Of a DNA stretch of 64,000 nucleotides, positions 1-10,915 are shown one piece after another. Below the pieces are notes generated by a model that saw nothing but the letters and a program-made list of their open reading frames with translations, was not told the DNA's origin and made no database searches. The stretch's first letter is position 1; every line of letters begins with the position of its first letter. The stretch comes from Artemisia argyi (Eukaryota; Streptophyta; Magnoliopsida; Asterales; Asteraceae), in the NCBI GenBank assembly GCA_030686995.1, contig CM060698.1, positions 142,743,106 to 142,807,105 of the forward strand, read 5' to 3'. The translations under genes and the position numbers were made by a program.

Positions 1-1120
1 ACAGACACTTACTTGAAATGGCAAGGGCAATACAATTCCAAGCACAATTTCCTATCCACTTTTGGGGTTACAGTATTCTAGCAGCCACCTACCTCATAAA
101 CAGAATACCATCCAGAGTCATTCATCACAAAACACCATTTGAGCTTCTCTACAATCAACCACCTTCCCTAGATCACTTAAAAATAATTGGTTGCTTGGCA
201 CATGCTCACCAACACACCACTGATAAATTTAAACCAAGATCCACACCAACTGTACTCATTGGATATCCACACAATCAAAAAGGCTATCTACTTTATGACA
301 TCAAAACACACAAAATCATCACTACCAGAAATGTCTCATTTGATGAAACAATCTTTCCATTTCACAAAACCATCCCTGAACCTAATCAACCCTTTGTGCC
401 AAACACTACTGCAGATCCTATTTATCCATTCAACTCTGCACCTATATCAAATCTACCCTCACATCAACCATCATCTCAATCATCTGAGTCTACTACATCT
501 ACACCAACAACTGCTCACACACCAGCACCCTCTAACTCATCTACATCAGAACCTTCAAACACATCACCAACACCAATCCAATCCAATATTGATCCAGCTG
601 ATTCACCTTCATCTTCAACATCACCTCCAACCACTACATCCCAACCATCACCTCCTATGCCACCACCTCCACCAAAAAGGACTTCCACAAGAACAAAACA
701 TCAACCTGTGAAACTCAAAGATTATATACTTCCTAGGTCCACAGTCCACAACACAACATCTCTTAAACATCATCACAGCCACTTCATTAATTATTCTAAT
801 TTATCCTCTAAATCATATCATTTCATTAGTGCACTTGATCATATCACTGAACCAACAACATATCTTCAAGCATCAAAACAACCCAAATGGATTGAAGCAA
901 TGAATAAGGAAATATTAGCTTTAGAGAAGAATGAAACCTGGATCATAGTCACTCTACCAGCTGGAAAAACAGCTATTGGCTCCAAATGGGTTTTCAGAAT
1001 CAAGTTCAATGCTGATGGTTCTATTGAGAGGTATAAAGCAAGGCTAGTGGCTAAACGTTTTCATCAAAAAGAAGGGGTTGACTACACAGAGACATTTGCA
1101 CCAGTGGCAAAGATGGTTAC
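1..1120 (+). CDS. Ty1/copia pol, 5' part (integrase C-terminus to start of RT), partial
   Basis: This open frame enters from the left edge and runs uninterrupted to the insertion point. It begins with the end of the integrase core (RHLLEMARA, then FWGYSILAATYLINRIPSR), followed by the copia-type C-terminal domain (LKIIGCLAHAH, LIGYPHNQKGYLLYD). A long Pro/Ser/Thr-rich linker follows, then the RT start (KWIEAMNKEILALEKNETW, GSKWVFRIKFNADGSIERY, VDYTETFAPVAKMVT). The frame is cut after ATG GTT AC by the LTR element at 1121 and resumes in the same phase at 7789. Integrase inserts retrotransposon cDNA and RT copies RNA to DNA; here the polyprotein can no longer be made in one piece. The residue after the LVAK motif is R (KRF) where G is usual. 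Confidence 0.93.
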
Positions 1121-2525
1121 TGATGAGGCGAAAAATGATCCGTTTTTAGGGGGTCATTTAAGCCCGAATCCGAATTTATTTGATCAAATATTGCCCTAAA
1201 TCGTTCCTTTTGTGATTTTAGGTGTTTGGAGAGTGAATTCTGGAAAAGAGGCTATTTTGGACGTTTTTGGAGCATAAAGTGAAGAAAACAACAAAGTACC
1301 AAATCCAAGCTGGAATTACAAGGTGACGGCGTCAAGAATTTACTCTTGACGGCGTCAGAAAGGATGAATATTTTACCGAAGGTTGTGAAGGCGTCAGATG
1401 AAGAGATGACGGCGTCAAAATGACCAAGATTAATTTACCGAGGGTGGTGACGGCGTCACATAGGCCGTCACGATTGGATCTAGGGCGTCCGAGGAAGTAT
1501 ATGGCGGCGAGTTGACGGCGTCAGATTTTACTCTTGACGCCGTCAGGACGATTTTCCTATATATAGTTTTCTAGTTTTTTCATTAAAAAGAGAGAAGTTT
1601 TGGTGAAACCCTAAAGACGATTTTGGTGCCTCTTTTACAGGTTTTTCAAGGGTTCCAAACCCTTGAGACCTTGCATTGTAATTGAGATAAGTATACTCTT
1701 AATTCAATCAATATGTCTATGTGTTGGTTGTCTATCTTTTGTTCTTATCTTAATTCTACTATGCTAGGCTAAATCTCCTTTGTGTTTGCTTAGATCTAAT
1801 GAAACCTAGATGTTGATTATGTGTTGATTACTTGTCTATTCTTGTTTTGAATGAATGATATTATATGTTAGGCTTAAGAAAACTGGCAGATCTCCAAATG
1901 GTAACATGCTTGAACGTCTTAAGAAACATGAACCGAGGCGTACTAGGTCTTTATTGGTTGTATTTAATGCATGAGCCACTGTTTACAATCCCTATAGTTG
2001 TGCTGGGTCATGGTGTAGGAGGAGATAAGAGCTCATAGAGTTGGGGAGTTATGTATGCCACTCCACGAATGGTATTAAGGAATACAACCCGTCATTCATA
2101 CAAGTGTAACAAGTAATTAACATGTAAAAGATATCTAGGGAGTAATGAAGTCTAAGTAAACACAATTTCTCCAACCACTGCTCACAACCTTAGTTTAATA
2201 TTAGTTTAATTTCATTTTCATTAGTTAATTAGTTATAAAGTAGTTTTTGGGTTAGTTGATTAGCAACTAATTCCGCCCACTCCTTCAAAACCCGAGATTT
2301 TACTTGCTTTCATAAAATATAAAAACACAAAAATAATCATCTTCCATCTCTAGAACTATTAATTAGGCTTTCTAATCCTAGCGACACTATTCCTAAGCTG
2401 AACGATCAATCCCCCGGTACTTGTCACTATACTATACTACAACGATCAGGTACACTGCCTGGTGGGGGTTGTAAGCCTCGCGAGATCCCTCGAGAGGTAA
2501 AGCAAGGTGCGATTCCCACGCATCA
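1121..2525 (+). repeat. 5' LTR of the 1121-7783 element
   Basis: This 1405-bp direct repeat has TG...CA ends. It carries a block of TGACGGCGTCA motifs, a TATA box (1558-1566) and a downstream leader with conserved blocks, for example AACGATCAATCCCCCGG near the right end. Related LTRs lie at 6379-7783, 20556-21965, 46500-47903 and 51433-52838. Confidence 0.95.
1324..1566 (+). promoter_or_regulatory. LTR U3 promoter: TGACGGCGTCA cluster plus TATA box
   Basis: Full copies of the 11-mer TGACGGCGTCA start at 1324, 1347, 1407, 1448 and 1513, with its reverse complement TGACGCCGTCA at 1535. Degenerate copies lie between them (TGAAGGCGTCA at 1386, GGCCGTCACG near 1463). Each is two TGACG half-sites facing each other around a central base. 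The block ends about 12 bases before TATATATAG (1558-1566). TGACG is the core of plant as-1-type sites bound by TGA bZIP factors, so an enhancer role is a reasonable inference but unproven. The block is repeated in the 3' LTR. Confidence 0.7.
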
Positions 2526-2531
2526 AGTTTT

Positions 2532-2550
2532 TGGCGCCGCAGCCCGGGGA
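2532..2550 (+). other. Primer binding site of the 1121-7783 element
   Basis: The sequence TGGCGCCGCAGCCCGGGGA lies six bases after the LTR end. It resembles the TGGCGCCGTTGCCGGGGA-type primer sites of Athila/Tat gypsy elements, thought to pair with tRNA-Asp. Confidence 0.7.
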
Positions 2551-2704
2551 ATAGTTATTGTCTAGGTTAGGATTTCTTTTTATTAGGTCTACTTGCTAGA
2601 TTCCTTTCTAGTAAGATTTCTATTTTTATTTTTAGGTTTTCTTTAGTCTATCTTTTTCTTTGTGTGTTTGTTCGTAATTTCCATTGACTCTTCCGTTCAC
2701 CATT

Positions 2705-3886
2705 ATGGAGTACGCGAATCCACCATACCACCAACCACAAAGGCCATTCTACCCTATTGACATCTTGAATTTCAAACAATATCGAGATGAACCCATATAT
2801 GATGCATGGACTCGTTTTAAAATTTTACTTCGAAAATTCCCTCATCATAGTTTCTCTTTATCATCCCTAACCGAAACCTTTTACTATCGTGTCAGCCAAT
2901 GTGACCAAATGCGCATCGATGATTTTGCCGATGGGGGCCCTAGGGAATTAAATGATGAAGAAGCATGGGATACCATAGAAAACTGTGCCCAATATTATTA
3001 TGGAGTAGACAACCCAACAAACAACATCACAAATCAATCAAAAACAAGTCTGAAGGAGCAAACAGGAAGTTTGTCTGGGGATGAGTATACTCATGTTGAG
3101 ATACCTAGTTGGATGTCACCTAAAGCCATAGTGCAAAGCAAACACATAGGTAATCTTGATAAAATGGAGGATGAGGTGGATAATCCAAGCCCACAAAGTA
3201 CCCCACAAATCCTACCATCATTTGAGGCACACACACCGCCCGTGACTTACCCGGAAGAAGTAGAAGAGACTATAGGAACCCCAATAGAGGTAGAACCTTT
3301 GAACCAAACACAACTAGAGGATATAGGTTTGAATACTTATAATGATAACCTTACTCTTAGTTCTAGGGAAGTTCCAAGTTTTGATGAACCGGAGCCTCAA
3401 CCAAAACCATTACCTAATCTTCCATCCTTGGATGAAGATTTAGGAATTGAAATAGGTCCCGATCCACCCATCAAACCATGTAGTCCGGGTAGTTTTACGT
3501 TGAAGGTAGTAGACCCCAAGCCTTGTAGAGAAGAAGCCAACATAGGAGTGGACCATGACCTTACATACTTACATCACCCATTTATGATTGATCATAAGAA
3601 ATATTATGGGTTTAAACCGGGTTTATTAGGTCAAGATGGATCCCCAACTAATAATCTCTTGAAGTTGATTGAAAATGATCCCTTTCTAGGAGAAAATCTT
3701 AATCTACCCGTTACCCCGATTGAATTAGGTAAGGTTATGATGATAGGAGCACAACCCTTTGAGCATATAATTCATCCACCACTCTTTCTTCATGTGGCAT
3801 ACTTCTACCGAGATGGTGTGTATCGCTACTACCACCCGCACTTAATCCTAAGTGTAGGGAAAACCTCACCTTTATCCGTGAAATAA
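2705..3886 (+). CDS. Gag-like protein of the non-autonomous element
   Basis: The first in-frame ATG is at 2705 and gives 393 residues; the open frame extends slightly further upstream without an ATG. The N-terminal 90 residues look like a plant gypsy Gag core fragment (AWTRFKILLRKFPHH, ETFYYRVSQCDQMRIDDFADGG). The middle is acidic, Pro-rich and low in complexity (PSFDEPEPQPKPLPNLPSLD). The C-terminus (NDPFLGENLNLPVTPIELG, then RDGVYRYYHPHL) has no function I recognise. There is no zinc knuckle, no DTG/DSG protease motif and no RT. It may be a structural protein or an mRNA-protecting ORF of a parasitic element. The next element of this family (46500-52838) carries a different ORF in the same slot. 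Confidence 0.75.
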   Translation: MEYANPPYHQPQRPFYPIDILNFKQYRDEPIYDAWTRFKILLRKFPHHSFSLSSLTETFYYRVSQCDQMRIDDFADGGPRELNDEEAWDTIENCAQYYYGVDNPTNNITNQSKTSLKEQTGSLSGDEYTHVEIPSWMSPKAIVQSKHIGNLDKMEDEVDNPSPQSTPQILPSFEAHTPPVTYPEEVEETIGTPIEVEPLNQTQLEDIGLNTYNDNLTLSSREVPSFDEPEPQPKPLPNLPSLDEDLGIEIGPDPPIKPCSPGSFTLKVVDPKPCREEANIGVDHDLTYLHHPFMIDHKKYYGFKPGLLGQDGSPTNNLLKLIENDPFLGENLNLPVTPIELGKVMMIGAQPFEHIIHPPLFLHVAYFYRDGVYRYYHPHLILSVGKTSPLSVK

Positions 3887-5735
3887 GGGTAGAGTCAGGC
3901 TCGTGACTCGAACAAAAACAAGCGCTTATTGGGAGGCAACCCAAGCTTTATTTATTTATTTGTTTGTTTGTTTATGTGTTTGTTATTTGCTTTCGTATGC
4001 ATGTTTTATTTTTATTGTTGGTTGATCATGTTTCTCAATTAAAATGTGAAATACTTTATTATGTTGTTTAGCCTAGTCTTAACTCCAACCTAAAGGTATT
4101 TTTGCAAAAGATAAGTGTAAGGGGAAACCCCAAATATGTTTTTAAGAAACAAACCGATCATGATTATCCACAATATTTAATGAACATGTATATTCGTATT
4201 TGTTAGAGTCAAATGCTTGTATTGAGTCATGATGTAGTTTTGCAGGATTTTCCAGGAAGTAGGACAAAGTTTTTCCAGAAATTTTCCGGAAACTTAACAT
4301 AAAGATTTCTGCAGGTTCATTCTGACGGCGTCAGGCAATTGCTCTTGACGGCGTCAGGAGTCAAAAATCTGGAAATTTTACCAGTTTTGTTTTTCTAACG
4401 GAGTCTTATAAGTTTTTGTGAATTATTAAGTTTTATAATCTCCAGGAAATCTGCAAACTTCATTCCACAAGCATTATATCTTACTTTGTTTTCTAGGATT
4501 TAGTAACTTATATAGGATGCCGCCGATTTTACGCGAGGTTGCCTTGTCTACTTTTGTCAGGATTTACAGGTTATTTGAGACAAGAAGATGATTTATATTC
4601 TGGAAGGGAAGCTTTGATTGTTCGTTTTCTTGGAGGAAGATTTAACCTGGCCAACCTAAAATCCATACCGAGCGAATCAGGGGAGTATTTGAATTCATTC
4701 TCTTTACTTTTAACTTTTACATTCTTTACTTGAACATTGGGGACAATGTTCATCTTAAGTGTAAGGGGAGGGTAAAAAGATGATACCTTACATATGCACT
4801 TTCGCTTGAGTTTGTTTTGTTTGATAGTAGATGAGTAATAAAACTATGAGAAATACTTGTTAGTGCAATTTTAGCGCCAAATTTAAAATTTTTTACAACA
4901 TTTAGGAGTGAAACTTTAGCCATAGCAAGCGTCTCATGGATAGGAGGTTGTATGACTAGCACATAACCGTATATTCAGAAAAATTTTCCACCCAAAAATG
5001 TGAGGTTCGCCTTTAGTTTTGATAGGAAAAGCATTCATTATTGGTGCTTATGAGTGTACCGGTAGCATTTAGATTCTAGAACTTGCGTTAGTGATGCATC
5101 CCGAGACCGCTAGTGAGACTACATTCGTGTAGTAGGATTTACTACATGATAAGAGGCATTAGGATCACCCTTGTGTTAAACCCGTATTACGATTACTTGA
5201 CCATTTAAGTCATATTACTTGGCTAGTTAAGTCAACTAATTTTTCCCACACCCTTAGCGTTGTACTCATTTTTAGTACACGATACCCCTAGTACACCCCT
5301 CCGAGCCTATCTTTTCGTTTCTAACTTTAAGCAGTTTACTTAAAGGAAGAATTTGTTACACCCCACTTAAATGTACACCCAAATCGCCTTAGCCTTCCGT
5401 GTATGCGCTCATTTTTAGTGCATTATTGTTATTTGTTAAACCCTAAGTTAACTTTCTAATTGATTACATGGTTGCTAAGTCGAGTCATATCCTTGTACAT
5501 ATTGTTTTGGGACGATTGGGACTCATGGGTAAGTACTTATTTTATGGAGTAATGGGGAAGAACAACACTTATTACCCCCATATGTACGTTAATCTTAAAA
5601 GTGCTCCAAGTGTTTTGATTTTCTTAATTCGAGTCATTAGAATAGTTTAATGTAAAGTATGTAAAGATTCAAGTGTAAGGGGAATGCTCAAACCCCTATG
5701 ATGTATTATTTTGGATGGTAGGGTAAGAGTGTATG

Positions 5736-5775
<40 letters not shown>

Positions 5776-6378
5776 GAAAAAATCAAGAAAAAGAAAAAAA
5801 AAATAGAAAAGAAAGAGAGAAAAAACATACGGACTACCATCCCGTTTTCATTCTATGTTCATTTTATGTTTTTAGTTATTTTTCATTTATTAGCTTAAGT
5901 CGAGTCTAGTCTTGGCTTAGCAACGCCATCTTGTACATGTAATTAACTAAGATTGTTAACTCGCCACCAGTGAAATCCCCTTTATCCAACAAAACCGTGT
6001 AATTGATATCCCTACACCTAACGTTATAACCCTTTAAAAAGACCTCTTTGATAGTTTATCCTAGGTGCTTACGCCATGTGGTGGAGGTTTGATCCTTTCC
6101 CAAGCCTATGGTAATCTATTTTGCTATGACAGGTAGTGAGAGATATCTTCCATTTCCATAATGTTATATTACTTTATTACACCCGAGAGATGTGAGTATC
6201 TAAACACTATTTGTGAGGTGCTTGTGTATGACCTCCGTGCTTGTCTATTGGTCTTTAGTGGAACGATTATTTGTTGTAATTACTTTTATATTAGTGTTAA
6301 ATGACCCCTAACTTGTCTTTTGAGTAGAATAAAAGCTCATTTGCTTGAGGACAAGCAAATCTCAAGTGTAAGGGTATA
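3887..6378 (+). other. Non-coding 3' half of the element, with repeated PPT-like motifs
   Basis: No credible coding frame is present. AAGTGTAAGGG recurs at 4113, 4757, 5671 and 6364; the last abuts the 3' LTR and is the likely polypurine tract. A TGACGGCGTCA pair lies near 4323-4355. A run of about 38 A (5736-5773) follows GGATGGTAGGGTAAGAGTG. The whole stretch is collinear with 48954-51432 of the second element, so it is a conserved family module. Confidence 0.75.
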
Positions 6379-7783
6379 TGATGAGGCGAAAAATGATCCG
6401 TTTTTAGGGGGTCATTTAAGCCCGAATCAGAATTTATTTGATCAAATATTGCCCTAAATCGTTCCTTTTGTGATTTTAGGTGTTTGGAGAGTGAATTCTG
6501 GAAAAGAGGCTATTTTGGACGTTTTTGGAGCATAAAGTGAAGAAAACAACAAAGTACCAAATCCAAGCTGGAATTACAAGGTGACGGCGTCAAGAATTTA
6601 CTCTTGACGGCGTCAGAAAGGATGAATATTTTACCGAAGGTTGTGAAGGCGTCAGATGAAGAGATGACGGCGTCAAAATGACCAAGATTAATTTACCGAG
6701 GGTGGTGACGGCGTCACATAGGCCGTCACGATTGGATCTAGGGCGTCCGAGGAAGTATATGGCGGCGAGTTGACGGCGTCAGATTTTACTCTTGACGCCG
6801 TCAGGACGATTTTCCTATATATAGTTTTCTAGTTTTTTCATTAAAAAGAGAGAAGTTTTGGTGAAACCCTAAAGACGATTTTGGTGCCTCTTTTACAGGT
6901 TTTTCAAGGGTTCCAAACCCTTGAGACCTTGCATTGTAATTGAGATAAGTATACTCTTAATTCAATCAATATGTCTATGTGTTGGTTGTCTATCTTTTGT
7001 TCTTATCTTAATTCTACTATGCTAGGCTAAATCTCCTTTGTGTTTGCTTAGATCTAATGAAACCTAGATGTTGATTATGTGTTGATTACTTGTCTATTCT
7101 TGTTTTGAATGAATGATATTATATGTTAGGCTTAAGAAAACTGGCAGATCTCCAAATGGTAACATGCTTGAACGTCTTAAGAAACATGAACCGAGGCGTA
7201 CTAGGTCTTTATTGGTTGTATTTAATGCATGAGCCACTGTTTACAATCCCTATAGTTGTGCTGGGTCATGGTGTAGGAGGAGATAAGAGCTCATAGAGTT
7301 GGGGAGTTATGTATGCCACTCCACGAATGGTATTAAGGAATACAACCCGTCATTCATACAAGTGTAACAAGTAATTAACATGTAAAAGATATCTAGGGAG
7401 TAATGAAGTCTAAGTAAACACAATTTCTCCAACCACTGCTCACAACCTTAGTTTAATATTAGTTTAATTTCATTTTCATTAGTTAATTAGTTATAAAGTA
7501 GTTTTTGGGTTAGTTGATTAGCAACTAATTCCGCCCACTCCTTCAAAACCCGAGATTTTACTTGCTTTCATAAAATATAAAAACACAAAAATAATCATCT
7601 TCCATCTCTAGAACTATTAATTAGGCTTTCTAATCCTAGCGACACTATTCCTAAGCTGAACGATCAATCCCCCGGTACTTGTCACTATACTATACTACAA
7701 CGATCAGGTACACTGCCTGGTGGGGGTTGTAAGCCTCGCGAGATCCCTCGAGAGGTAAAGCAAGGTGCGATTCCCACGCATCA
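6379..7783 (+). repeat. 3' LTR of the 1121-7783 element
   Basis: This 1405-bp copy matches 1121-2525, with one difference seen. It is followed directly by the target duplication GTTAC (7784-7788). It carries the same TGACGGCGTCA cluster and TATA box. Confidence 0.95.
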
Positions 7784-7788
7784 GTTAC

Positions 7789-9196
7789 AGTGAGAGCTCT
7801 GTTAGCTATTGCAATCCACAACAATTGGATCATTGAACAATTAGATGTGAATAATGCATTCCTACATGGTGATTTACATGAGGAGGTCTATATGCAAATT
7901 CCACAAGGCTACTCTCACAACTACCCACCTAACTCAGTTTGCAAGCTCAAGAAATCTCTCTATGGACTCAAGCAAGCCAATAGACAATGGTTTGAAAAGC
8001 TCACATCTTTTCTCATCTCACAAGGTTTCAAGCAAAGTTATGTGGATACTTCACTCTTCACTCTTACAAAAGACAACAGTTTCACTGCTCTCTTGGTGTA
8101 TGTAGATGATATTCTAGTGGCAGGCAACAACAAACAAGTAATTCAAGACATCAAAGCAAGTCTACACCAGCAATTTAGCATTAAAGATTTGGGGCCACTG
8201 CATTACTACTTGGGTATAGAATTCCTCAGAAACTCCACTGGTCTTGCCATGAGCCAAAGAAAATATGCTATGGAGCTTGTCAAACATGCTGGCTTACTTG
8301 ACACAAAACCCTCAGCCATACCAATTGATCCTATCCTCAAATTAACTATGCATGATGGAGATCCACTACCTGATCCATCATCATACAAAACATTGGTTGG
8401 TAAACTCCTTTATCTCACAATCACAAGACCTGACTTGGCATTTGCAGCCCAAAGCTTGAGTCAATTTCTACAAAGTCCTACCACTCTTCATATGAAAGCT
8501 CTTATCAAAGTCATCAGATATGTGAAGCTTACAATGACTCAAGGCCTGTTTTTTCCTACCCAAAACAACCTTCACATGACAGTGTATTGTGATAGTGATT
8601 GGGCTAGCTGTCCATTTTCTAGGAGATCAGTCACTGGTTATGGAGTTTTCCTTGGTCCTAGTCTTATATCCTGGCAATCCAAGAAACAAGTTGTGGTTTC
8701 TAGATCTTCAACTGAGGCAGAGTACAGGGCATTAGCAGATACTACATGTGAAGTAACTTGGCTAAGGTGTTTACTCAAAGAATTCAATGTTTCAATTACT
8801 ACTCCTACACCCATCTTCTGTGACAATGTTTCTTCTATCTCACTTGCCTCCAACCCTGTGCAACATGCTAGGACTAAACACATTGAAATAGACTGTCATT
8901 TTGTCAGGGACAAAGTCAGAGAAGGAATTATTCTCCCAACCTATGTTCCAACCAAACAACAAGTGGCTGATATTCTCACCAAAGGTCTACCTAAACCACT
9001 TCATTACAACTGTCTATCCAAGTTGGGATTGTGTAATCCTTACACAATGCCAACTTGTGGGGGGGATGAAGTCATACAGAGTTCTAGTTCTACAAAGTCA
9101 GCAAGTAAAGTCAACTCTGTGCAAAGACACCCACACAGTTACCACAAAATGAGAGTGTTACTTGATAGAAGCATGATTCAATGTAATAAGATGTAG
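7789..9196 (+). CDS. Ty1/copia pol, 3' part (RT palm and RNase H)
   Basis: This continues the frame interrupted at 1120, at codon ACA of K-M-V-T-V-R-A. About 469 residues follow with no stop. RT motifs are present (EQLDVNNAFLHGDL near residue 19, SLYGLKQANRQW, YVDD at about 104-107). RNase H motifs are complete (CDSDW, STEAEY, FCDN, QVADILTKGLP). The copia reading frame was therefore apparently intact when the gypsy-type element landed. The stop at 9194-9196 lies inside the inferred 3' LTR. The short LTR and TATAAATACCC promoter suggest an Ale-like copia lineage, which is inference. Confidence 0.93.
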
Positions 9197-9343
9197 ACTA
9201 GATATTTCTGTATTCTGATTAGATATTTTGTATAGTTGAGTAGTATAAATACCCAATGGGTTCAATGTAACAGTATACAATTCATTTCTATCAATACAAT
9301 TCACTTTTCCATTTCACCAAATCATGTTTTCTCTCTAAACTCA
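9067..9343 (+). repeat. Probable 3' LTR of the interrupted copia element
   Basis: A purine tract (ACTTGTGGGGGGGA) ends at 9066 and is followed by TGAAGTCATACAG. The repeat contains TATAAATACCCAATGGG near 9244 and probably ends near 9343 (AAACTCA). The 5' LTR lies outside the window, so the right boundary is approximate. Confidence 0.6.
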
Positions 9344-9919
9344 ATAATGACCATATATCTATTCATTTGGCAATAAAATTCCTAAGATTTCAAAATATAA
9401 AACAGTACATAATACGCTGTTTTAATTACCATTATTGTAGTTTATCGTGACAGATAAACTGTTAATAAACGCGGTTGGCAATTTGTCATCATCATATGTT
9501 CTATAACTTAACGCAACGATAGATTCAATTCAATAGGTGAAAAGAAAACGTTCGATGTTTACAGAAAAGTTGAGATACACTCGAATACTATGAGATTGAA
9601 CATGACAAGACAACTAAGAAAGAGATGAGTAGTAGACATTATCAAACGTGGTACGTAAGTGTCGGTATGTTTTGTCCCTACACATGTCACCTTAAAAATA
9701 TATACACAACATAAATTTCATAGGTTGTATCAATTCCAAGAATCTCATTTGTTAATGCTAGAAACCCTGAGTACCCATTTGATGATCTATTCACTTTCCA
9801 TTGAATCATCATTTGCATTTTGCAAGGAGTTCAGGCGCCACCTTTGCGATCCCTGAACTACACTATAACCACGTTTTCCGAGCTTTTGTTTTATTGTTTA
9901 AACGGGTTGACTGGTAAAC
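9344..9919. other. Intergenic, no feature recognised
   Basis: AT-rich sequence between the copia LTR and the DUF7054-type gene. It presumably includes that gene's promoter and 5' UTR. I see no ORF with recognisable content and no clear TATA box that fixes a start site. Confidence 0.5.
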
Positions 9920-10439
9920 ATGTTGCAATTCAAGAAAAAGAAGGACCATGTTGGAAAAAGTGGACGCCCTCGTATTTTAATCCAGATTAATGTCGTGGGC
10001 AGTGCTGGACCCATCCGATTTGTGGTTAATGAGGACGAGTTAGTGACTAGTGTTATTGATGTCGCGATTAAAATGTATGCTCGTGAGGGTCGACTTCCTG
10101 TTCTTGGAACTAAATTGAATGAATTCTTTCTTTATACTCCCATAGTAGGTAGTGAAGGTACATTTTTTACAACTATATATACCATATTATCTCAATATAA
10201 CCAACATTCTATCAGTCTTGTAAGTTGCATTGCATGACTGTGTGTAACTAATTTTTAGTGTTGTTTACATAATTGCAGCTTTGAGTCCATGGGAGATGAT
10301 CGGGTCGTTTGGAGTGAGGAACTTTTTGTTATGCAAGAAACCATCACACGTACTGGAAACGGAGATAACGAGGAAAAGCTCAAGCAGTTGGAAGACATGG
10401 TTCAATAAATCACTTAGTCTTAAAATAACAACTCAGTAA
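9920..10439 (+). CDS. DUF7054-type small protein, two exons
   Basis: Exon 1 is 9920-10157 and exon 2 is 10279-10439, joined in phase at GAAG|gtacat...attgcag|CT. The product is 132 residues. The N-terminus is basic (FKKKKDHVGKSGRPR). It is followed by the family core (ILIQINVVGSAGPIRFVVNE, VIDVAIKMYAREGRLPVLG, FFLYTPIVGSEALSPWEMIG, FGVRNFLLCKK) and a Ser-rich tail. Plant proteins of this pattern (DUF7054) are uncharacterised; I assign no biochemical role. An alternative donor at 10149 keeps the same phase but loses three residues; the GSEALSPW join fits my memory of the family better. A duplicate of the exon 2 end lies at 13603-13681. Confidence 0.8.
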
Positions 10440-10655
10440 CTGGTTTCATATGATCAATGGATTATATAAATTTAGAATGTTTTCTTTCTTTGTTTGACTG
10501 CAAGTATTTAAAGAAAGCTTCTTGTTGTTTGTGTTTTATAAAATTTGTTTCATGCATTTTGATGAGGCCGGTATAAGAATAAATAATTAATTGGCAGATG
10601 ATTTGTAAACCATTTTTTTTGCCGTCCATTATTAAATTATGTATAGCGGTGTTGT

Positions 10656-10761
10656 ACTGTATGCATCACTAGTGTGATTTAGTGGTGTATAACCAAAAAT
10701 AAATGGTGACTGTATGCATCACTAGTGTGATTTAGTGGTGTATAACCAAAAATAAATGGTG
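10656..10761. repeat. 53-bp tandem duplication
   Basis: Two perfect adjacent copies (10656-10708 and 10709-10761) of a unit starting ACTGTATGCATCACTAGTG. They lie in the 3' flank of the DUF7054-type gene. Confidence 0.9.
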
Positions 10762-10844
10762 CACAAATCATTTCCCTAATTAATATTACCAACAACAGTA
10801 AAAGAAAAAAACAGAAGTAATTCAAAAAGGTTCTTATAGGTGCC

Positions 10845-10915
10845 CAAGGTTCGAACTCGCGACCTACTCTTGCCGGGTATCAAACTTTAACCTTGGAGCC
10901 AAGCGTCACCTTATT
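10845..10915 (-). repeat. SINE-like tRNA-derived fragment (possible)
   Basis: On the minus strand an A-box-like TTGGCTCCAAGG is followed about 35 bases later by a B-box-like GAGTTCGAACC. This spacing suits the tRNA-related head of a SINE. A diverged copy lies at about 14318-14392, inside the paralogous segment, so insertion predates that duplication. It has no cloverleaf-competent full tRNA and no clear tail. Confidence 0.45.

Larger units (their letters stand above)
1121..7783 (+). mobile_element. Non-autonomous Athila/Tat-like LTR retrotransposon, full length, recent
   Basis: The element has two 1405-bp LTRs (1121-2525 and 6379-7783) that begin TGATGAGGCG and end CCCACGCATCA. It is flanked by the direct duplication GTTAC (1116-1120 and 7784-7788), and removing it restores the copia pol frame exactly. 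A primer site of the TGGCGCCG type follows the left LTR and a purine-rich AAGTGTAAGGG precedes the right LTR. The 3.85-kb interior holds one ORF with a Gag-like N-terminus, and I find no protease, RT, RNase H or integrase. By eye the LTRs differ at one position (1171 C, 6429 A), which indicates a young insertion. Mobility would need proteins in trans. The gypsy Athila/Tat assignment rests on primer type and ORF style. Confidence 0.92.

Noticed and set aside
187..711. His/Leu-rich 174-residue frame
   Set aside because: Shadow frame of the copia pol Pro/Ser/Thr linker.
1320..1550. CRISPR-like array of TGACGGCGTCA repeats
   Set aside because: Repeat is only 11 bp, spacing is irregular, some copies are inverted, and it lies in an LTR promoter of a eukaryotic element.
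10845..10915. A functional tRNA gene
   Set aside because: A- and B-box-like motifs are present, but no acceptor stem pairing or proper anticodon arm can be drawn. SINE-like fragment preferred.
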